From NCBI RefSeq assembly GCF_046297595.1, contig NZ_JBKBHT010000002.1:496001-560000 (forward strand): a DNA stretch of 64,000 nt, in the 5' to 3' direction. Below the pieces are notes generated by a model. It was not told where the DNA came from and searched no databases. It saw only the letters and a list, made by a program, of their open reading frames with translations. The position numbers and the translations under genes were made by a program. The stretch is from Ferrovibrio sp046297595 (GTDB lineage: Bacteria > Pseudomonadota > Alphaproteobacteria > Ferrovibrionales > Ferrovibrionaceae). Below are positions 17,139 to 25,740 of the stretch, piece after piece; position 1 is the stretch's first letter; every line of letters begins with the position of its first letter.

Positions 17139-17258
17139 ATGCTTGATCTCATCTATCTCGCGCTCGGCTGCACCTTCTTCGCCAGCTTTTCGTTTACGCG
17201 CTGCTTTGCGAGTGGGTTCAAAAAGACGCGTCGGCAAGCTGAAAACAAGATGTTGTAG
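17139..17258 (+). pseudogene. Frameshifted KdpF-like small membrane protein gene
   Basis: AAGGAG at 17126-17131 is ideally placed before ATG 17139. The frame begins MLDLIYLALGCTFFA, the typical start of the tiny membrane protein KdpF encoded ahead of kdpA. After residue 15 the frame turns to an unrelated Arg/Lys-rich tail. A shift at about 17184 into another frame restores a KdpF-like continuation, LFVYALLCEWVQKDASAS, with a stop at 17240-17242. Two extra bases or one missing base would explain it. No kdpA, kdpB or kdpC follows, so this looks like the stranded leader of a lost potassium-transport operon. Confidence 0.55.
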
Positions 17259-17352
17259 TTCTAGGCCTGCCCGAGGCGGATGTAGGACAGGCGCATAACT
17301 CATCGCATCGTTATGAGAGTTTCCCATTAAATTTGCGGTAGGCAGGTGCTGG

Positions 17353-18066
17353 TCAGTGTCGAAATATCTGCCCGGCCGAAGCAAGCGACGTAGTATCGAT
17401 CCCTGCGACCTGCATCGCCCCCCACAGTGTACAGGCGATCGAGTCGATCACCGGAATGCCGGTCCGCGCCTCGATCTGTGGCGCCAGCCGCGTTGTATCC
17501 ATGTTGGTGCAGATAATGGCGATGGCATCGGGCTTCTCGGCGGCCACGGCCGTGATCATCGCATCGATCTCGGCAGCCGGAAGCGTAGCGAAGGAGAAAT
17601 TATCCTGTAGGCCGGCATGGCGCTCGGCCACGCAGGTAAATCCGGCAGATTCGTAGTTGGCGATGATCTTCGACTGCACATCGCCCAGGTAGGGCGTGAC
17701 CACGGCAATGCGTTTCGTGTTCAGTCGTTTCAGCAGATCATTCAGCGCCAGAATCGCGGTGGTGGCACGGATGCCTGTCCTGGCTGTGATCGCCGCCGCC
17801 AGTTGCGCGTCGCGCTCGAATCCCAGCCAGCTCGCGGATGTGCCATTCCAGGCGATCACATCCATTTTGGCATGTGCGAGGAGTTCGGCTGCCGCCAGGA
17901 TCGGGCCGGCGTCGAACTGGCCCAATGCCACGGAGGATAGTGCAATTTCAGTCACCGGAAAGCGTGCAAAATGCGCGGTCACATCGGGCAGATCGCGCAT
18001 CAGGCGGTAGGTCGCTGGTTCCAGCGCGGTGTTGGACGATGGCGTCAGCATGCCCAGGCGGGTCAT
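17353..18066 (-). CDS. Asp/Glu racemase superfamily protein (maleate isomerase / EutA-like)
   Basis: A 237-residue protein of the racemase superfamily branch that includes maleate cis-trans isomerase and arylmalonate decarboxylase. The N-terminus LGMLTPSSNTALEPATYRL and the VTEIALS segment match that branch. The second catalytic cysteine is present in AIICTNMD, but the first site reads AWNGTSAS, with Asn where a cysteine is usual, so two-base racemisation as in classical members is doubtful. It overlaps the amidase stop by four bases. It could isomerise or decarboxylate an unsaturated or malonate-type acid made by the amidase. Confidence 0.82.
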   Translation of the reverse strand: MTRLGMLTPSSNTALEPATYRLMRDLPDVTAHFARFPVTEIALSSVALGQFDAGPILAAAELLAHAKMDVIAWNGTSASWLGFERDAQLAAAITARTGIRATTAILALNDLLKRLNTKRIAVVTPYLGDVQSKIIANYESAGFTCVAERHAGLQDNFSFATLPAAEIDAMITAVAAEKPDAIAIICTNMDTTRLAPQIEARTGIPVIDSIACTLWGAMQVAGIDTTSLASAGQIFRH

Positions 18067-19427
18067 TGGAAATTCTCCGCGAACAATGGTGTTGGCCGGA
18101 AGCCAAAATTGTCGATCCGTTCCAGCGCGGCGGCGAAGTCCAGTAGGTCCTGGTCGCGCCTGGGCGCCGCGATCATCTGCACGCCGATGGGCAGCACAGC
18201 ACCCGGCGGCCAGTAGGGCAGCGAAAGCGCCGGGCAGCCGGTAAGCGTGACGATAGAGGTGATCGCCAGATAATCGATCAGGCTGCCGAGCTGCCTGCCG
18301 TCGATCTCCGTCACTTCGCCGGAATTCACGCCGAAGGGTGGCACCGAGGCAGCCGGCGTCAGCAGCACGTCATATTTTTCGAAAAAGGTGATGAAGCGGC
18401 GATAGAGCGTCGAGCGGTCGGCCTCGGCCTGCAGGAAGGCGGCAGCCGTGAGGCCTTCGCCACGTGCGATATTCCAGCGCACGGTTTCAGCCAGGGCGTT
18501 GCCGTGCTGCCGAAGTAGCGGCGAGAGATTGCTGTGGATATAGGCGGCACGCAGCGTGGCAAATATGTCCATGGCGCCGCTGCAATCCGGATGCGCCGCA
18601 CTGAGGTGATCGCCCCGCTGGCGCAGGGTGGCGCAAGCTGCGTCGAACTGCGCTGCCATCGCCATGGACATCGGCGCCACGCCAAGGTCGCGTGAAACGG
18701 CAAGGCGCGAAAGTGCGGCGCCGGTCCGTGGCATCGGCTGCAGCGATACCGGATCGCGTTGGTCCGGCCCCGCCAGCACATCGAACAGCCGCTTTGCATC
18801 GGCTACCGTCTGCGCGAGGATACCGGCGGTGGCCAAGGTATCCCAGGCCAGCCGCCGCGTTGGTGCGGGCAGCATGCCGGGGGTAGGGCGAAAACCGACC
18901 ACACCGCAGAAGCCGGCCGGCGTGCGCACCGAGCCGCCGAAATCGCTGCCGATGGCGGCCGGCACGAAGCCTGCGGCCACCGCCGCGGCCGAGCCGCCGC
19001 TGGAGCCGCCGGAACTCAGGGACAGGTCGTAGGGGTTGGCCGTGGACGGGCAGAGCGCATTGGCACAGAGCGCGCCGAAGCCAAATTCCGGCGTATTAGT
19101 CTTGCCGACGATCACGGCGCCGGCCGCTTTCGCGCGGGCCACCAGGATGTCGTCATGCTGCGGCACGTGATCGCGATAGATGGTCGAGCCATAGGTGGTG
19201 CGTAGGCCGGCGGTATCGGTCAGGTCCTTCACGCCCAGCGGCAGGCCGAACAGCGCGCGGTTATGCGGGCCTTCCGCGTCCAGCTTTCTGGCTTCGTCGA
19301 GTGCCGAGTCGGAGAGGGTGATGAAACTGTGGAGCCGGTGATCCTGCGTGCGGATGCGATGCAGGGCGCGCGTTACGGCCTGCGTCGCCGTGACGCCATA
19401 AGCATCGTAAAGCTCAGGCTGCGCCAC
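18063..19427 (-). CDS. Amidase signature family hydrolase
   Basis: Hydrolyses an amide bond to acid and ammonia. It has the amidase-signature core with the Ser-cisSer-Lys triad: Lys in GVKDLTD and the serine-rich loop GGSSGGSAAAVAAG followed by IGSDFGGSVRTPA. Length from GTG 19427 is about 454 residues, right for AtzE/GatA-like amidases. I chose this start (VAQPELYDAYGVTATQ) because a longer frame to 19499 would lie inside the regulator gene; the ribosome site is weak, so the start is uncertain. It is cotranscribed with the regulator upstream and the racemase-family gene downstream. Confidence 0.88.
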   Translation of the reverse strand: MAQPELYDAYGVTATQAVTRALHRIRTQDHRLHSFITLSDSALDEARKLDAEGPHNRALFGLPLGVKDLTDTAGLRTTYGSTIYRDHVPQHDDILVARAKAAGAVIVGKTNTPEFGFGALCANALCPSTANPYDLSLSSGGSSGGSAAAVAAGFVPAAIGSDFGGSVRTPAGFCGVVGFRPTPGMLPAPTRRLAWDTLATAGILAQTVADAKRLFDVLAGPDQRDPVSLQPMPRTGAALSRLAVSRDLGVAPMSMAMAAQFDAACATLRQRGDHLSAAHPDCSGAMDIFATLRAAYIHSNLSPLLRQHGNALAETVRWNIARGEGLTAAAFLQAEADRSTLYRRFITFFEKYDVLLTPAASVPPFGVNSGEVTEIDGRQLGSLIDYLAITSIVTLTGCPALSLPYWPPGAVLPIGVQMIAAPRRDQDLLDFAAALERIDNFGFRPTPLFAENFQ

Positions 19428-20157
19428 GGCTGATCGGTCCGACGCCGATATCCTGGAAGATGGCGACAATGTCGTCCGGATCGGGCGCCGTGGCGCCAAG
19501 ATGCAGGCGATGCTCGATCTCGTCGAGATGCCTGTTCATGGCGGAGAGCGCGCCGGCGCGGTCGCCGGCCAGCATGAGATCGACGATGACGGGATGCGCA
19601 TCGGGCGAGCAGTCCGGCGATCCCGGCACTTCGAAGGTCGCGATCGCCAGCGAAGTGCGCAGCATCAGTTCCTTGGCGAAGTCGAGCAATACGCCGTTGC
19701 CGGCAAGCTCGGCGATCAGGATGTGGAAATCGGCCGTCAGCGCTAGCGAGGCCCAGCGGTCGTTGCGGTCATGGCCGGACTCGCGACCGATATGCCGCTT
19801 AAGCATGGACCGCGCTTCAGCAGTGAGATTATCCATCACGGCATTGACCGTGGCGGTTTCCAGCACGCGTCGCGCCGCAAAGATATCGCGCGCTTCCTGC
19901 ACAGTGGGGCGGTAGATGAAGGCGCCGCGATTGGGGAAATGCGTAACGATATGCCGTGACACCAGATGCGCCAGCACCTGGCGGATGTGGATGCGCGTAG
20001 TTTCGAAGACCTGCGCCAATGCATCCTCGCCCAGCTTGGTGCCGGGCTTCAGGCGTTTCTGGCTGATGGCTTTCAATATGCCCTGGACGACGGGGTCCTG
20101 ATCCATCGTCCTCGGTTCTGCCGTATCCGACTCGCGATCTTTGCGCATGGGCTTCAT
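19414..20157 (-). CDS. GntR family regulator with FCD domain
   Basis: A 247-residue FadR-subfamily regulator. The N-terminal winged helix (residues 25-95) shows LKPGTKLGEDALAQVFETTR and FPNRGAFIYRPT; the all-helical FCD ligand domain follows, with metal- and ligand-binding positions in ALTADFHILIAELAGNGVL. It heads the minus-strand operon with the amidase and faces the amidohydrolase/transporter operon across a 206-base AT-rich region full of ATTGCTT and CAATTG half sites, so it probably controls both directions. Met 4 and Met 18 are other possible starts. Confidence 0.9.
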   Translation of the reverse strand: MKPMRKDRESDTAEPRTMDQDPVVQGILKAISQKRLKPGTKLGEDALAQVFETTRIHIRQVLAHLVSRHIVTHFPNRGAFIYRPTVQEARDIFAARRVLETATVNAVMDNLTAEARSMLKRHIGRESGHDRNDRWASLALTADFHILIAELAGNGVLLDFAKELMLRTSLAIATFEVPGSPDCSPDAHPVIVDLMLAGDRAGALSAMNRHLDEIEHRLHLGATAPDPDDIVAIFQDIGVGPISRGAA

Positions 20158-20176
20158 CCCAACAGTCTTTACCCAA

Positions 20177-20208
20177 ATTGCTTAAAAATTGGAAGCAATC
20201 TGATTGCT
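20177..20208. promoter_or_regulatory. Putative operator cluster for the FCD regulator
   Basis: Three half sites: ATTGCTT (20177-20183), AAGCAAT (20193-20199) and ATTGCT (20203-20208). The last two form the perfect inverted repeat AGCAAT-CTG-ATTGCT (20194-20208). It lies just upstream of the GntR/FCD gene in the divergent region. Confidence 0.5.
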
Positions 20209-20255
20209 CAATTATTCACCAAAAATCTCATTAATTGACAACAATTGATCCACAT

Positions 20256-20269
20256 AATTGGCGCCAATT
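20256..20269. promoter_or_regulatory. Palindrome AATTGGCGCCAATT in the divergent region
   Basis: A perfect 14-base palindrome about 95 bases before the amidohydrolase gene, close to a TTGACA hexamer at 20235-20240. It differs from the ATTGCTT-type sites nearer the regulator gene and may be a second binding site or serve another regulator. Confidence 0.4.
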
Positions 20270-20363
20270 TGGCACTGAATAATAATACAATTTAATTCCA
20301 GCCACTTACGCCGGCCTGCGATCTGGCACAGGCGTTGCTACGTCACCCCGGAAGCGGGGGACG

Positions 20364-21890
20364 ATGACGACACTGGTCTTGAGCGGTGCCTTGATAATGC
20401 GGGATGGCCACACGGCCTTCGCGCCCGATCCGGTCGATATCCTGATCGAGGCCGATCGCATCAAGGCCATCGAGCCGGCGGGAACGATCACTGCGGCCGA
20501 CCGGCGGGTGGAGGCTGGCGGCCTGCTGGCCGCGCCGGGGCTGATCAACGGCCATCTGCATTCCTGGGACCATTTCATCAAGGGGCGGGTCGAGAACCTG
20601 CCGATGGAACTGATGATGGCGCATCTGCGCCCGGCCGTGCCGCTGCCGCTCACCGCCGACGACATCTACCTGCGCACCATGATGACGGCGGTGGAATCGC
20701 TGCGCACCGGCGCCACCACCATCGTCGACGATCTCAGCCTGGGCCAGAATTTCGACCGCAGCCATGTCGATGCTGCCCTGCAGGCCTACGCGGATGCCGG
20801 CATCCGCACCTATGTCGGTTTCTCGATGATCGACAAGGCGGTGGTCGATAGCTGGCCCTTCGTGGAGGAAAGCTTCGCACCCGGCACGCTGGCCTGGCTG
20901 CGCTCGCTGCCCCGGCCGAAGGGCGATGCGCTGCTGGACCTGGTGCGCGATCTGGCCAAAACGCATCACCCGGCGACCTCGCGTGTCGGCGTGCTGGTGG
21001 CGCCCTCGGCGCCGCAGCGCTGCACCGACGATTTCCTGCGCGACTGCCGCCAACTGGCCGACGACCTGGACCTGCCGGCAATGACCCATGTGCTGGAAAC
21101 CCGGCTGCAGGCGGTGACGGCCGATATCTTCTGGGGCCGCAGCATGGTCGAGCATCTGGCCGCGCTCGGTTTCCTCAAGCCGAAAACCGCGCTGGTGCAC
21201 GGTGTCTGGCTGACGCCGCGCGACCGCGACCTGATCGCGGAGTCGGGCGCCAGCGTGCAATACAACCCCTGGAGCAATGCGGCGATTGGCTCCGGCGCCG
21301 CCGATTACCGCGCGCTGCGCGATGCCGGCATCAATGTCAGCATGGGGTCGGACGGCTGCGGCGTCACCTTCAACTGCTCGATGTTATTGGCGCTGAAATT
21401 CGGCACCGGTATGGGGCGGGTGCGCGATGCCGACTATCAGCGCTGGCCGACAGCGGCAGAAGTCTGGGAGTCGGCCACGACCGGCGGTGCCCGCGCGCTG
21501 GGCCGCGAGCAGGAACTGGGCAGGCTCGCGCCCGGTCACAAGGCCGATATCGTCCTGTATCGCCAGACCAGCATGGGTCTGGTGCCGCTGAACGCGCCAG
21601 TGCGCCAGATCGTGCATGGCGAAAGCGGCGGCGGCATCGACACCGTGCTGGTGGATGGCGAGATCGTCATGCAGGGCGGCCGGCTGACGAAAATCGACGA
21701 ACTGAAGCTGATCGGCGATTTCCAGGCAGCCCACGAGCGCCTGCTGGACCGCATCCATGCCTCCGAAGCGGCCGCGGGCCCGGTGCTGGACGGGCTGGGC
21801 AGGCTCTATCGGAAATCCCTGAGCACCAAGATCGCCGCCGATACCACGCGTGGAGTCTTCAATCTTCCCAGCGTAAGCGAGGCCTGGTGA
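20364..21890 (+). CDS. Amidohydrolase, cytosine/guanine deaminase-like (SsnA/ATZ-TRZ group)
   Basis: A 508-residue metal-dependent hydrolase that should deaminate or dechlorinate/hydrolyse a ring nitrogen compound. Metal and active-site residues: HxH in INGHLHSWDH (about residue 58), His in MTHVLETRLQ, His in VHGVWLT and Asp in SMGSDGCG. The C-terminal beta-sandwich holds the LGRLAPGHKADIVLY signature. It is the first gene of the plus-strand operon, directly coupled to the transporter ATPase (GTGATG overlap), so it likely acts on the transported substrate or its product. Confidence 0.9.
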   Translation: MTTLVLSGALIMRDGHTAFAPDPVDILIEADRIKAIEPAGTITAADRRVEAGGLLAAPGLINGHLHSWDHFIKGRVENLPMELMMAHLRPAVPLPLTADDIYLRTMMTAVESLRTGATTIVDDLSLGQNFDRSHVDAALQAYADAGIRTYVGFSMIDKAVVDSWPFVEESFAPGTLAWLRSLPRPKGDALLDLVRDLAKTHHPATSRVGVLVAPSAPQRCTDDFLRDCRQLADDLDLPAMTHVLETRLQAVTADIFWGRSMVEHLAALGFLKPKTALVHGVWLTPRDRDLIAESGASVQYNPWSNAAIGSGAADYRALRDAGINVSMGSDGCGVTFNCSMLLALKFGTGMGRVRDADYQRWPTAAEVWESATTGGARALGREQELGRLAPGHKADIVLYRQTSMGLVPLNAPVRQIVHGESGGGIDTVLVDGEIVMQGGRLTKIDELKLIGDFQAAHERLLDRIHASEAAAGPVLDGLGRLYRKSLSTKIAADTTRGVFNLPSVSEAW

Positions 21891-22981
21891 TGACGGCGAC
21901 GCGCGGCACCGGCCTGGCCCTCAGCGGCATCAACCATTTCTTCGGCGCCACCCAGGCGCTTGACGGCATCACGCTGCGCATTGACGCGGCCGAGATGATC
22001 GCACTGCTCGGCCCTTCCGGCTGCGGCAAGACCACGCTGCTGCAGATCATCGCCGGCTTCCTGCAGCCGAGCCAGGGCGAGGTGCTGCTGGATGGTTTTC
22101 GCATCGAGCATATCCCCGCCAATCGCCGCCGCGTCGGCATGGTGTTTCAGAACTATGCGCTGTTCCCGCATCTCAGTGTCTTCGAGAATGTCGCCTATGG
22201 CCTGAAGGCGCGCAAAACCCCGGCTGTCACCGTCAAGGCAAAGGTGGCCGAGATGCTGGCGCTGGTGAAGATGAGCCACCTGGCCGGTCGACTGCCGGGG
22301 CAGCTTTCCGGCGGCCAGCAGCAGCGCGTGGCCCTGGCCCGCGCACTGGCCATCGAGCCCGGGATCGTGCTGCTGGACGAACCCTTTTCGGCGCTGGACA
22401 AGAACCTGCGCCTCGACATGCAGATCGAGATCAAGAGTCTGCTGAAAGGCTATGGCGTCACCTCGATCATCGTGACGCATGACCAGGAAGAGGCGCTGTC
22501 CATGGCCGACCGGATCGTGGTGATGAACCGCGGCCGCATCGAGCAGGTCGGCACGCCGGACACGCTGTACGACCGCCCCGCCACGCTGTTCGTCAACCAG
22601 TTCATCGGCCACGCCAACTTTCTGAAGGGCACGCTGGCGGCGCCGGATCGCGTGATCCTGCAGGCAGGTGCCGAGGTGACGCTGGCGGCGCCATCCGGGC
22701 TTGCCGTTGGCAGCGCGGTGCTGCTCTCGCTGCGACCCGAGAACATCACGCTCACCGCGCCCGGAGCGCCCGGCGCGCTGGCTGCGACCGTGCGGCTGAC
22801 CCTGCCGCTGGGCGCCGCCGAGGTGATCGAGGCGATCACAACGAGTGGCGAGACCATGAAAATCCACCGGCCGCGCTCGCCGGCCACCAGGTCGATTTCG
22901 GGCGATACGCCGGTTGGCCTCGTCATCACCGATCCCACCGGCATTGGCTTGTTCGTCATGCCAGACACTCCCACCGCGTGA
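21890..22981 (+). CDS. Spermidine/putrescine-type ABC transporter ATP-binding protein (PotA-like)
   Basis: Cytoplasmic ATPase of a polyamine/opine-type importer, 363 residues. Motifs: Walker A GPSGCGKTT, Q loop VFQNYALFPHLSV, signature LSGGQQQRVALARAL, Walker B IVLLDEPFSALD, H switch VTHDQEEAL, then a C-terminal TOBE regulatory domain (about residues 285-355). ATG 21890 overlaps the amidohydrolase stop. The cognate binding protein and permeases follow in order. Confidence 0.93.
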   Translation: MTATRGTGLALSGINHFFGATQALDGITLRIDAAEMIALLGPSGCGKTTLLQIIAGFLQPSQGEVLLDGFRIEHIPANRRRVGMVFQNYALFPHLSVFENVAYGLKARKTPAVTVKAKVAEMLALVKMSHLAGRLPGQLSGGQQQRVALARALAIEPGIVLLDEPFSALDKNLRLDMQIEIKSLLKGYGVTSIIVTHDQEEALSMADRIVVMNRGRIEQVGTPDTLYDRPATLFVNQFIGHANFLKGTLAAPDRVILQAGAEVTLAAPSGLAVGSAVLLSLRPENITLTAPGAPGALAATVRLTLPLGAAEVIEAITTSGETMKIHRPRSPATRSISGDTPVGLVITDPTGIGLFVMPDTPTA

Positions 22982-23009
22982 CAGTTTCCGGATAGCAAGG
23001 AGAAAGACC

Positions 23010-24065
23010 ATGCAATTTACCCGTCGTTCGCTTCTCACCATGGGCTCAGCAGCAATGGCGATGGGCGCCCTGGGCGGCCTCCCGCGCCTGGCTCATGCGG
23101 CCGGCTCCATCGTCGCAACCACCTATCCCGGCAGCTTTGACGAGGCATTCAAGACTGTGGTCGGGCCCGCGCTCGGCAAGGCCAGCGGCGGCGGCAGTGT
23201 CAGTTTCTCGCCGCTGCTGAATGTCGACCAGATCGGCAAGATCCAGGCCTCGCGCAACGCGCCGCCCTTCGATGTCGTTCTGTTCGATGAAGGCCCGCTG
23301 ATCCCGGCCATCGAGGCGGATATCCTGGAGAAATTCCCGGTCGAGAAATCGAAGAGCTTCGCCAATATCCCGGCCGCCTTCCGCCATCCGGCCGGCTATG
23401 CGCCGGTGATCACCGTGCAGTTGATCGGCATCGCCTACAATCCGAAGAAGATCAAGACGCCGCCGACCTCCTGGGAAGATCTGTGGAAGCCGGAATACAA
23501 GGGCCGCGTCGGCATCACCGGCATGGGCTCCAGCCTCGGTACGGCCTTCATGGTCGAGATCGCCAAGCTGCATGGCGGATCGGAAACCAACCTCGATCCG
23601 GCCTTTGCCGCCATTCAGAAGCTTCTGCCCAATGTCGGCGCCATCGCGCCGTCGCCGGGTGCGCTGGCCGCCCTGTTCCAGCAGGGTGAGATCGACATTG
23701 CCTTTAACTACTTCAACAACGTGGCGCTACTGGCGGCCAAGGGGGTCGATATCGCTTTCGCCAAGCCGAAGAGCGGCGCGGTGGTGGTGCGGACCAGCGC
23801 CCAGATCGTCAAGAACAACCAGGATCCCAAGCTGGTGCTGGATTATCTGGACACCGTGATGTCGACGGAGGTGCAGAAGGGCCTTGAGGCATCGCCATGG
23901 GTGATGATGCCGACCAACAAGAATGTCCCGCTGACGGGCGCGAATCTGACGGTGGCCAAGAGCGTCGAGGACATGGTGGCCAACAACGTGCTGCTCGACT
24001 GGACCAAGTTCCAGAAGATGCGCGGCGAATGGATCACCCGCTTCAACAAAGACGTCAAGCTGTAA
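23010..24065 (+). CDS. ABC transporter periplasmic binding protein, PotD/solute-binding family 1 type
   Basis: Exported binding protein of about 351 residues. The start MQFTRRSLLTMGSAAMAMGALG is a twin-arginine-like signal with cleavage near LAHA/AGS. The mature domain shows the PotD/FbpA-like features VATTYPGSFDEAFK, PPFDVVLFDEGP and PPTSWEDLWKPEYKGRVGI. AAGGAG at 22997 precedes ATG 23010. Ligand unknown; polyamines, opines and ring compounds are all transported by this group. Confidence 0.9.
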   Translation: MQFTRRSLLTMGSAAMAMGALGGLPRLAHAAGSIVATTYPGSFDEAFKTVVGPALGKASGGGSVSFSPLLNVDQIGKIQASRNAPPFDVVLFDEGPLIPAIEADILEKFPVEKSKSFANIPAAFRHPAGYAPVITVQLIGIAYNPKKIKTPPTSWEDLWKPEYKGRVGITGMGSSLGTAFMVEIAKLHGGSETNLDPAFAAIQKLLPNVGAIAPSPGALAALFQQGEIDIAFNYFNNVALLAAKGVDIAFAKPKSGAVVVRTSAQIVKNNQDPKLVLDYLDTVMSTEVQKGLEASPWVMMPTNKNVPLTGANLTVAKSVEDMVANNVLLDWTKFQKMRGEWITRFNKDVKL

Positions 24066-24082
24066 CAGACGGCGTGCGGACC

Positions 24083-24937
24083 ATGCGCCTGCATTCAGCA
24101 GAGGTGAAACAGATGCTGCCGGCAATGCCGCTGGCAGCGCTGTTTCTCGTCACCTTCGTGGTGCCGCTGCTGGTGCTGGTCTTTTTAAGCCTGTTCCGCA
24201 CGCCGCAGTTCACCGAGATGGGACTGGACCAGTATGTCCGTTTCCTGGGTGAGGGCTTCAGCCTCGGGGTTCTGTTCGACACGCTGCTGCTCGGGGCCGA
24301 GGTGGCGCTGCTGTCGCTGCTTCTGGCCTATCCGCTGGGCCTGGCCTATGTGGCGGCCGGTCCGGCGGGCCGCACCCTGATCACCTTCCTGATCCTGCTG
24401 CCGCTGCTGACCAGTACGGTGGTGCGCACCTTCGCCTGGATCGTCATTCTCGGCCGTGAGGGCATCGTCAATTCCGCCATGCTTGCGCTTGGCCTGTGGG
24501 ACCAGCCGGCCCGGCTGCTCTATACCTGGAGCGGGCTGGTCGTGGCGCTGACGCAGATCCAGTTGCCGCTGATGGCCTTGCCGCTGATCAACAGCCTGTT
24601 GCGCGTCGACCGCAACCTGATGCGTGCCGCAGAGGGGCTGGGCGCCAGCCAGGCCCGCATCTTTTTCACCGTGGTTCTGCCGCTCACGCTGCCGGGCGCC
24701 ATTGCCGGGTGGCTGCTGGTCTTCGCGGCCGCCGTGACCGCCTTCATCACCCAGAGCCTGGTGGGCGGCGGCCGCATGATCCTGATGCCGCTTTACATCT
24801 ACCAGCAGGCGATGGGCGTGCAGGAATGGCCGTTTGCCGCCGCGCTGTCGCTGATCTTCACGGTGGCGGTGATCGGTATCGTGGCGGGCATCGGTGTGCT
24901 GTCGCGCCGTTTCATGCGAGGCGTCGATGCAGCGTAG
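24083..24937 (+). CDS. PotB-type ABC transporter permease
   Basis: Membrane permease of about 284 residues with six hydrophobic segments. The EAA loop that docks the ATPase is visible as LMRAAEGLGASQARIFFTVVLPLTLPG. Either ATG 24083 or ATG 24113 (MLPAMPLAALFLV, with GAGGTG upstream) could be the start; I kept the longer form. It overlaps the second permease by 11 bases. Confidence 0.9.
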   Translation: MRLHSAEVKQMLPAMPLAALFLVTFVVPLLVLVFLSLFRTPQFTEMGLDQYVRFLGEGFSLGVLFDTLLLGAEVALLSLLLAYPLGLAYVAAGPAGRTLITFLILLPLLTSTVVRTFAWIVILGREGIVNSAMLALGLWDQPARLLYTWSGLVVALTQIQLPLMALPLINSLLRVDRNLMRAAEGLGASQARIFFTVVLPLTLPGAIAGWLLVFAAAVTAFITQSLVGGGRMILMPLYIYQQAMGVQEWPFAAALSLIFTVAVIGIVAGIGVLSRRFMRGVDAA

Positions 24938-25736
24938 CCTCCGCGATCATGCCTATTTCGGCACCGTCGGACTGCTGGCCGGCTTCACCATGCTGCTGCT
25001 GCTCGCCCCGACGGCCGTCGTGCTGATCATTTCCTTCACTGGCGGCATCACCCTGAAATTTCCGCCGCCCAGCTGGTCGGTGCGCTGGTATGTCGAACTG
25101 CTGAAGTCCGACGAAATCATACAGCCGGCCATCACCAGCCTGAAGGTCGCGGTGATGGCGACCATCGGTTCCGGGATTCTGGGCACCGCGGCCGCTTTGG
25201 GCATCGCGCGCAGTCGCAGCCAGTTCGCCCGGCTTCTGGATGCCCTGTTCATGTCGCCCATGGTGCTGCCGGCGATGGCCTTCGGCCTGTCGCTGCTGCT
25301 GGTCTTCAACATGCTGGCGATCCGGCTGTCGACCGCCACGCTGGTACTAGGCCATATCATCATCTGCGTGCCCTATGTGATCCGCATGGTGGGGGCCTCG
25401 CTGCAACAGCTCAATCCCGCCCTGATCACGGCGTCGCTCAGTCTTGGCGCCAGCCGCTGGTACACCTTCCGCCGCATCACCCTGCCGCTGATCCGGCGCG
25501 GCATCTTTGCCAGCGGCTTCGTCGCCTTCCTGTCCTCCTTCGACAACGTGCCGGTCTCACTCTTCCTGGCCGATGCGCGCACGGAAGTTCTGCCGATCAA
25601 GCTCTGGGCCATCCTGGAAGGCAGTCTGGATGTGCGCGTGGCCGCGGTGTCCGGTGTGATTGTCATCGCTACCCTCTTGGGTCTTGTACTGGCCGAGCGG
25701 CTTGGCGGCCTCAACCGACCAGACCAGAATCGTTGA
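24927..25736 (+). CDS. PotC-type ABC transporter permease
   Basis: Second permease of the importer, about 269 residues with six hydrophobic segments. The EAA loop reads LITASLSLGASRWYTFRRITLPLI, followed by FASFVAF-like FASGFVAFLSSFDNVPVSLFLA, typical of PotC. ATG 24927 lies within the end of the PotB-type gene, so the two are translationally coupled. Confidence 0.92.
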   Translation: MQRSLRDHAYFGTVGLLAGFTMLLLLAPTAVVLIISFTGGITLKFPPPSWSVRWYVELLKSDEIIQPAITSLKVAVMATIGSGILGTAAALGIARSRSQFARLLDALFMSPMVLPAMAFGLSLLLVFNMLAIRLSTATLVLGHIIICVPYVIRMVGASLQQLNPALITASLSLGASRWYTFRRITLPLIRRGIFASGFVAFLSSFDNVPVSLFLADARTEVLPIKLWAILEGSLDVRVAAVSGVIVIATLLGLVLAERLGGLNRPDQNR

Positions 25737-25740
25737 GCTT

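Larger units (their letters stand above)
16724..17352. other. Gene-free stretch with repeat copy B and a broken KdpF-like microgene
   Basis: This 629-base gap between the two catabolic modules holds a GGGG-ATCA-CCCC hairpin near 16762, the fullest copy of the dispersed repeat (16778-17015) and a frameshifted small gene at 17139 (both listed separately). About 17260-17350 shows nothing recognisable. Confidence 0.6.

Noticed and set aside
20235..20263. A sigma-70 promoter for the amidohydrolase from TTGACA at 20235
   Set aside because: No acceptable -10 hexamer is found at 16-18 bases spacing, so I did not call it.
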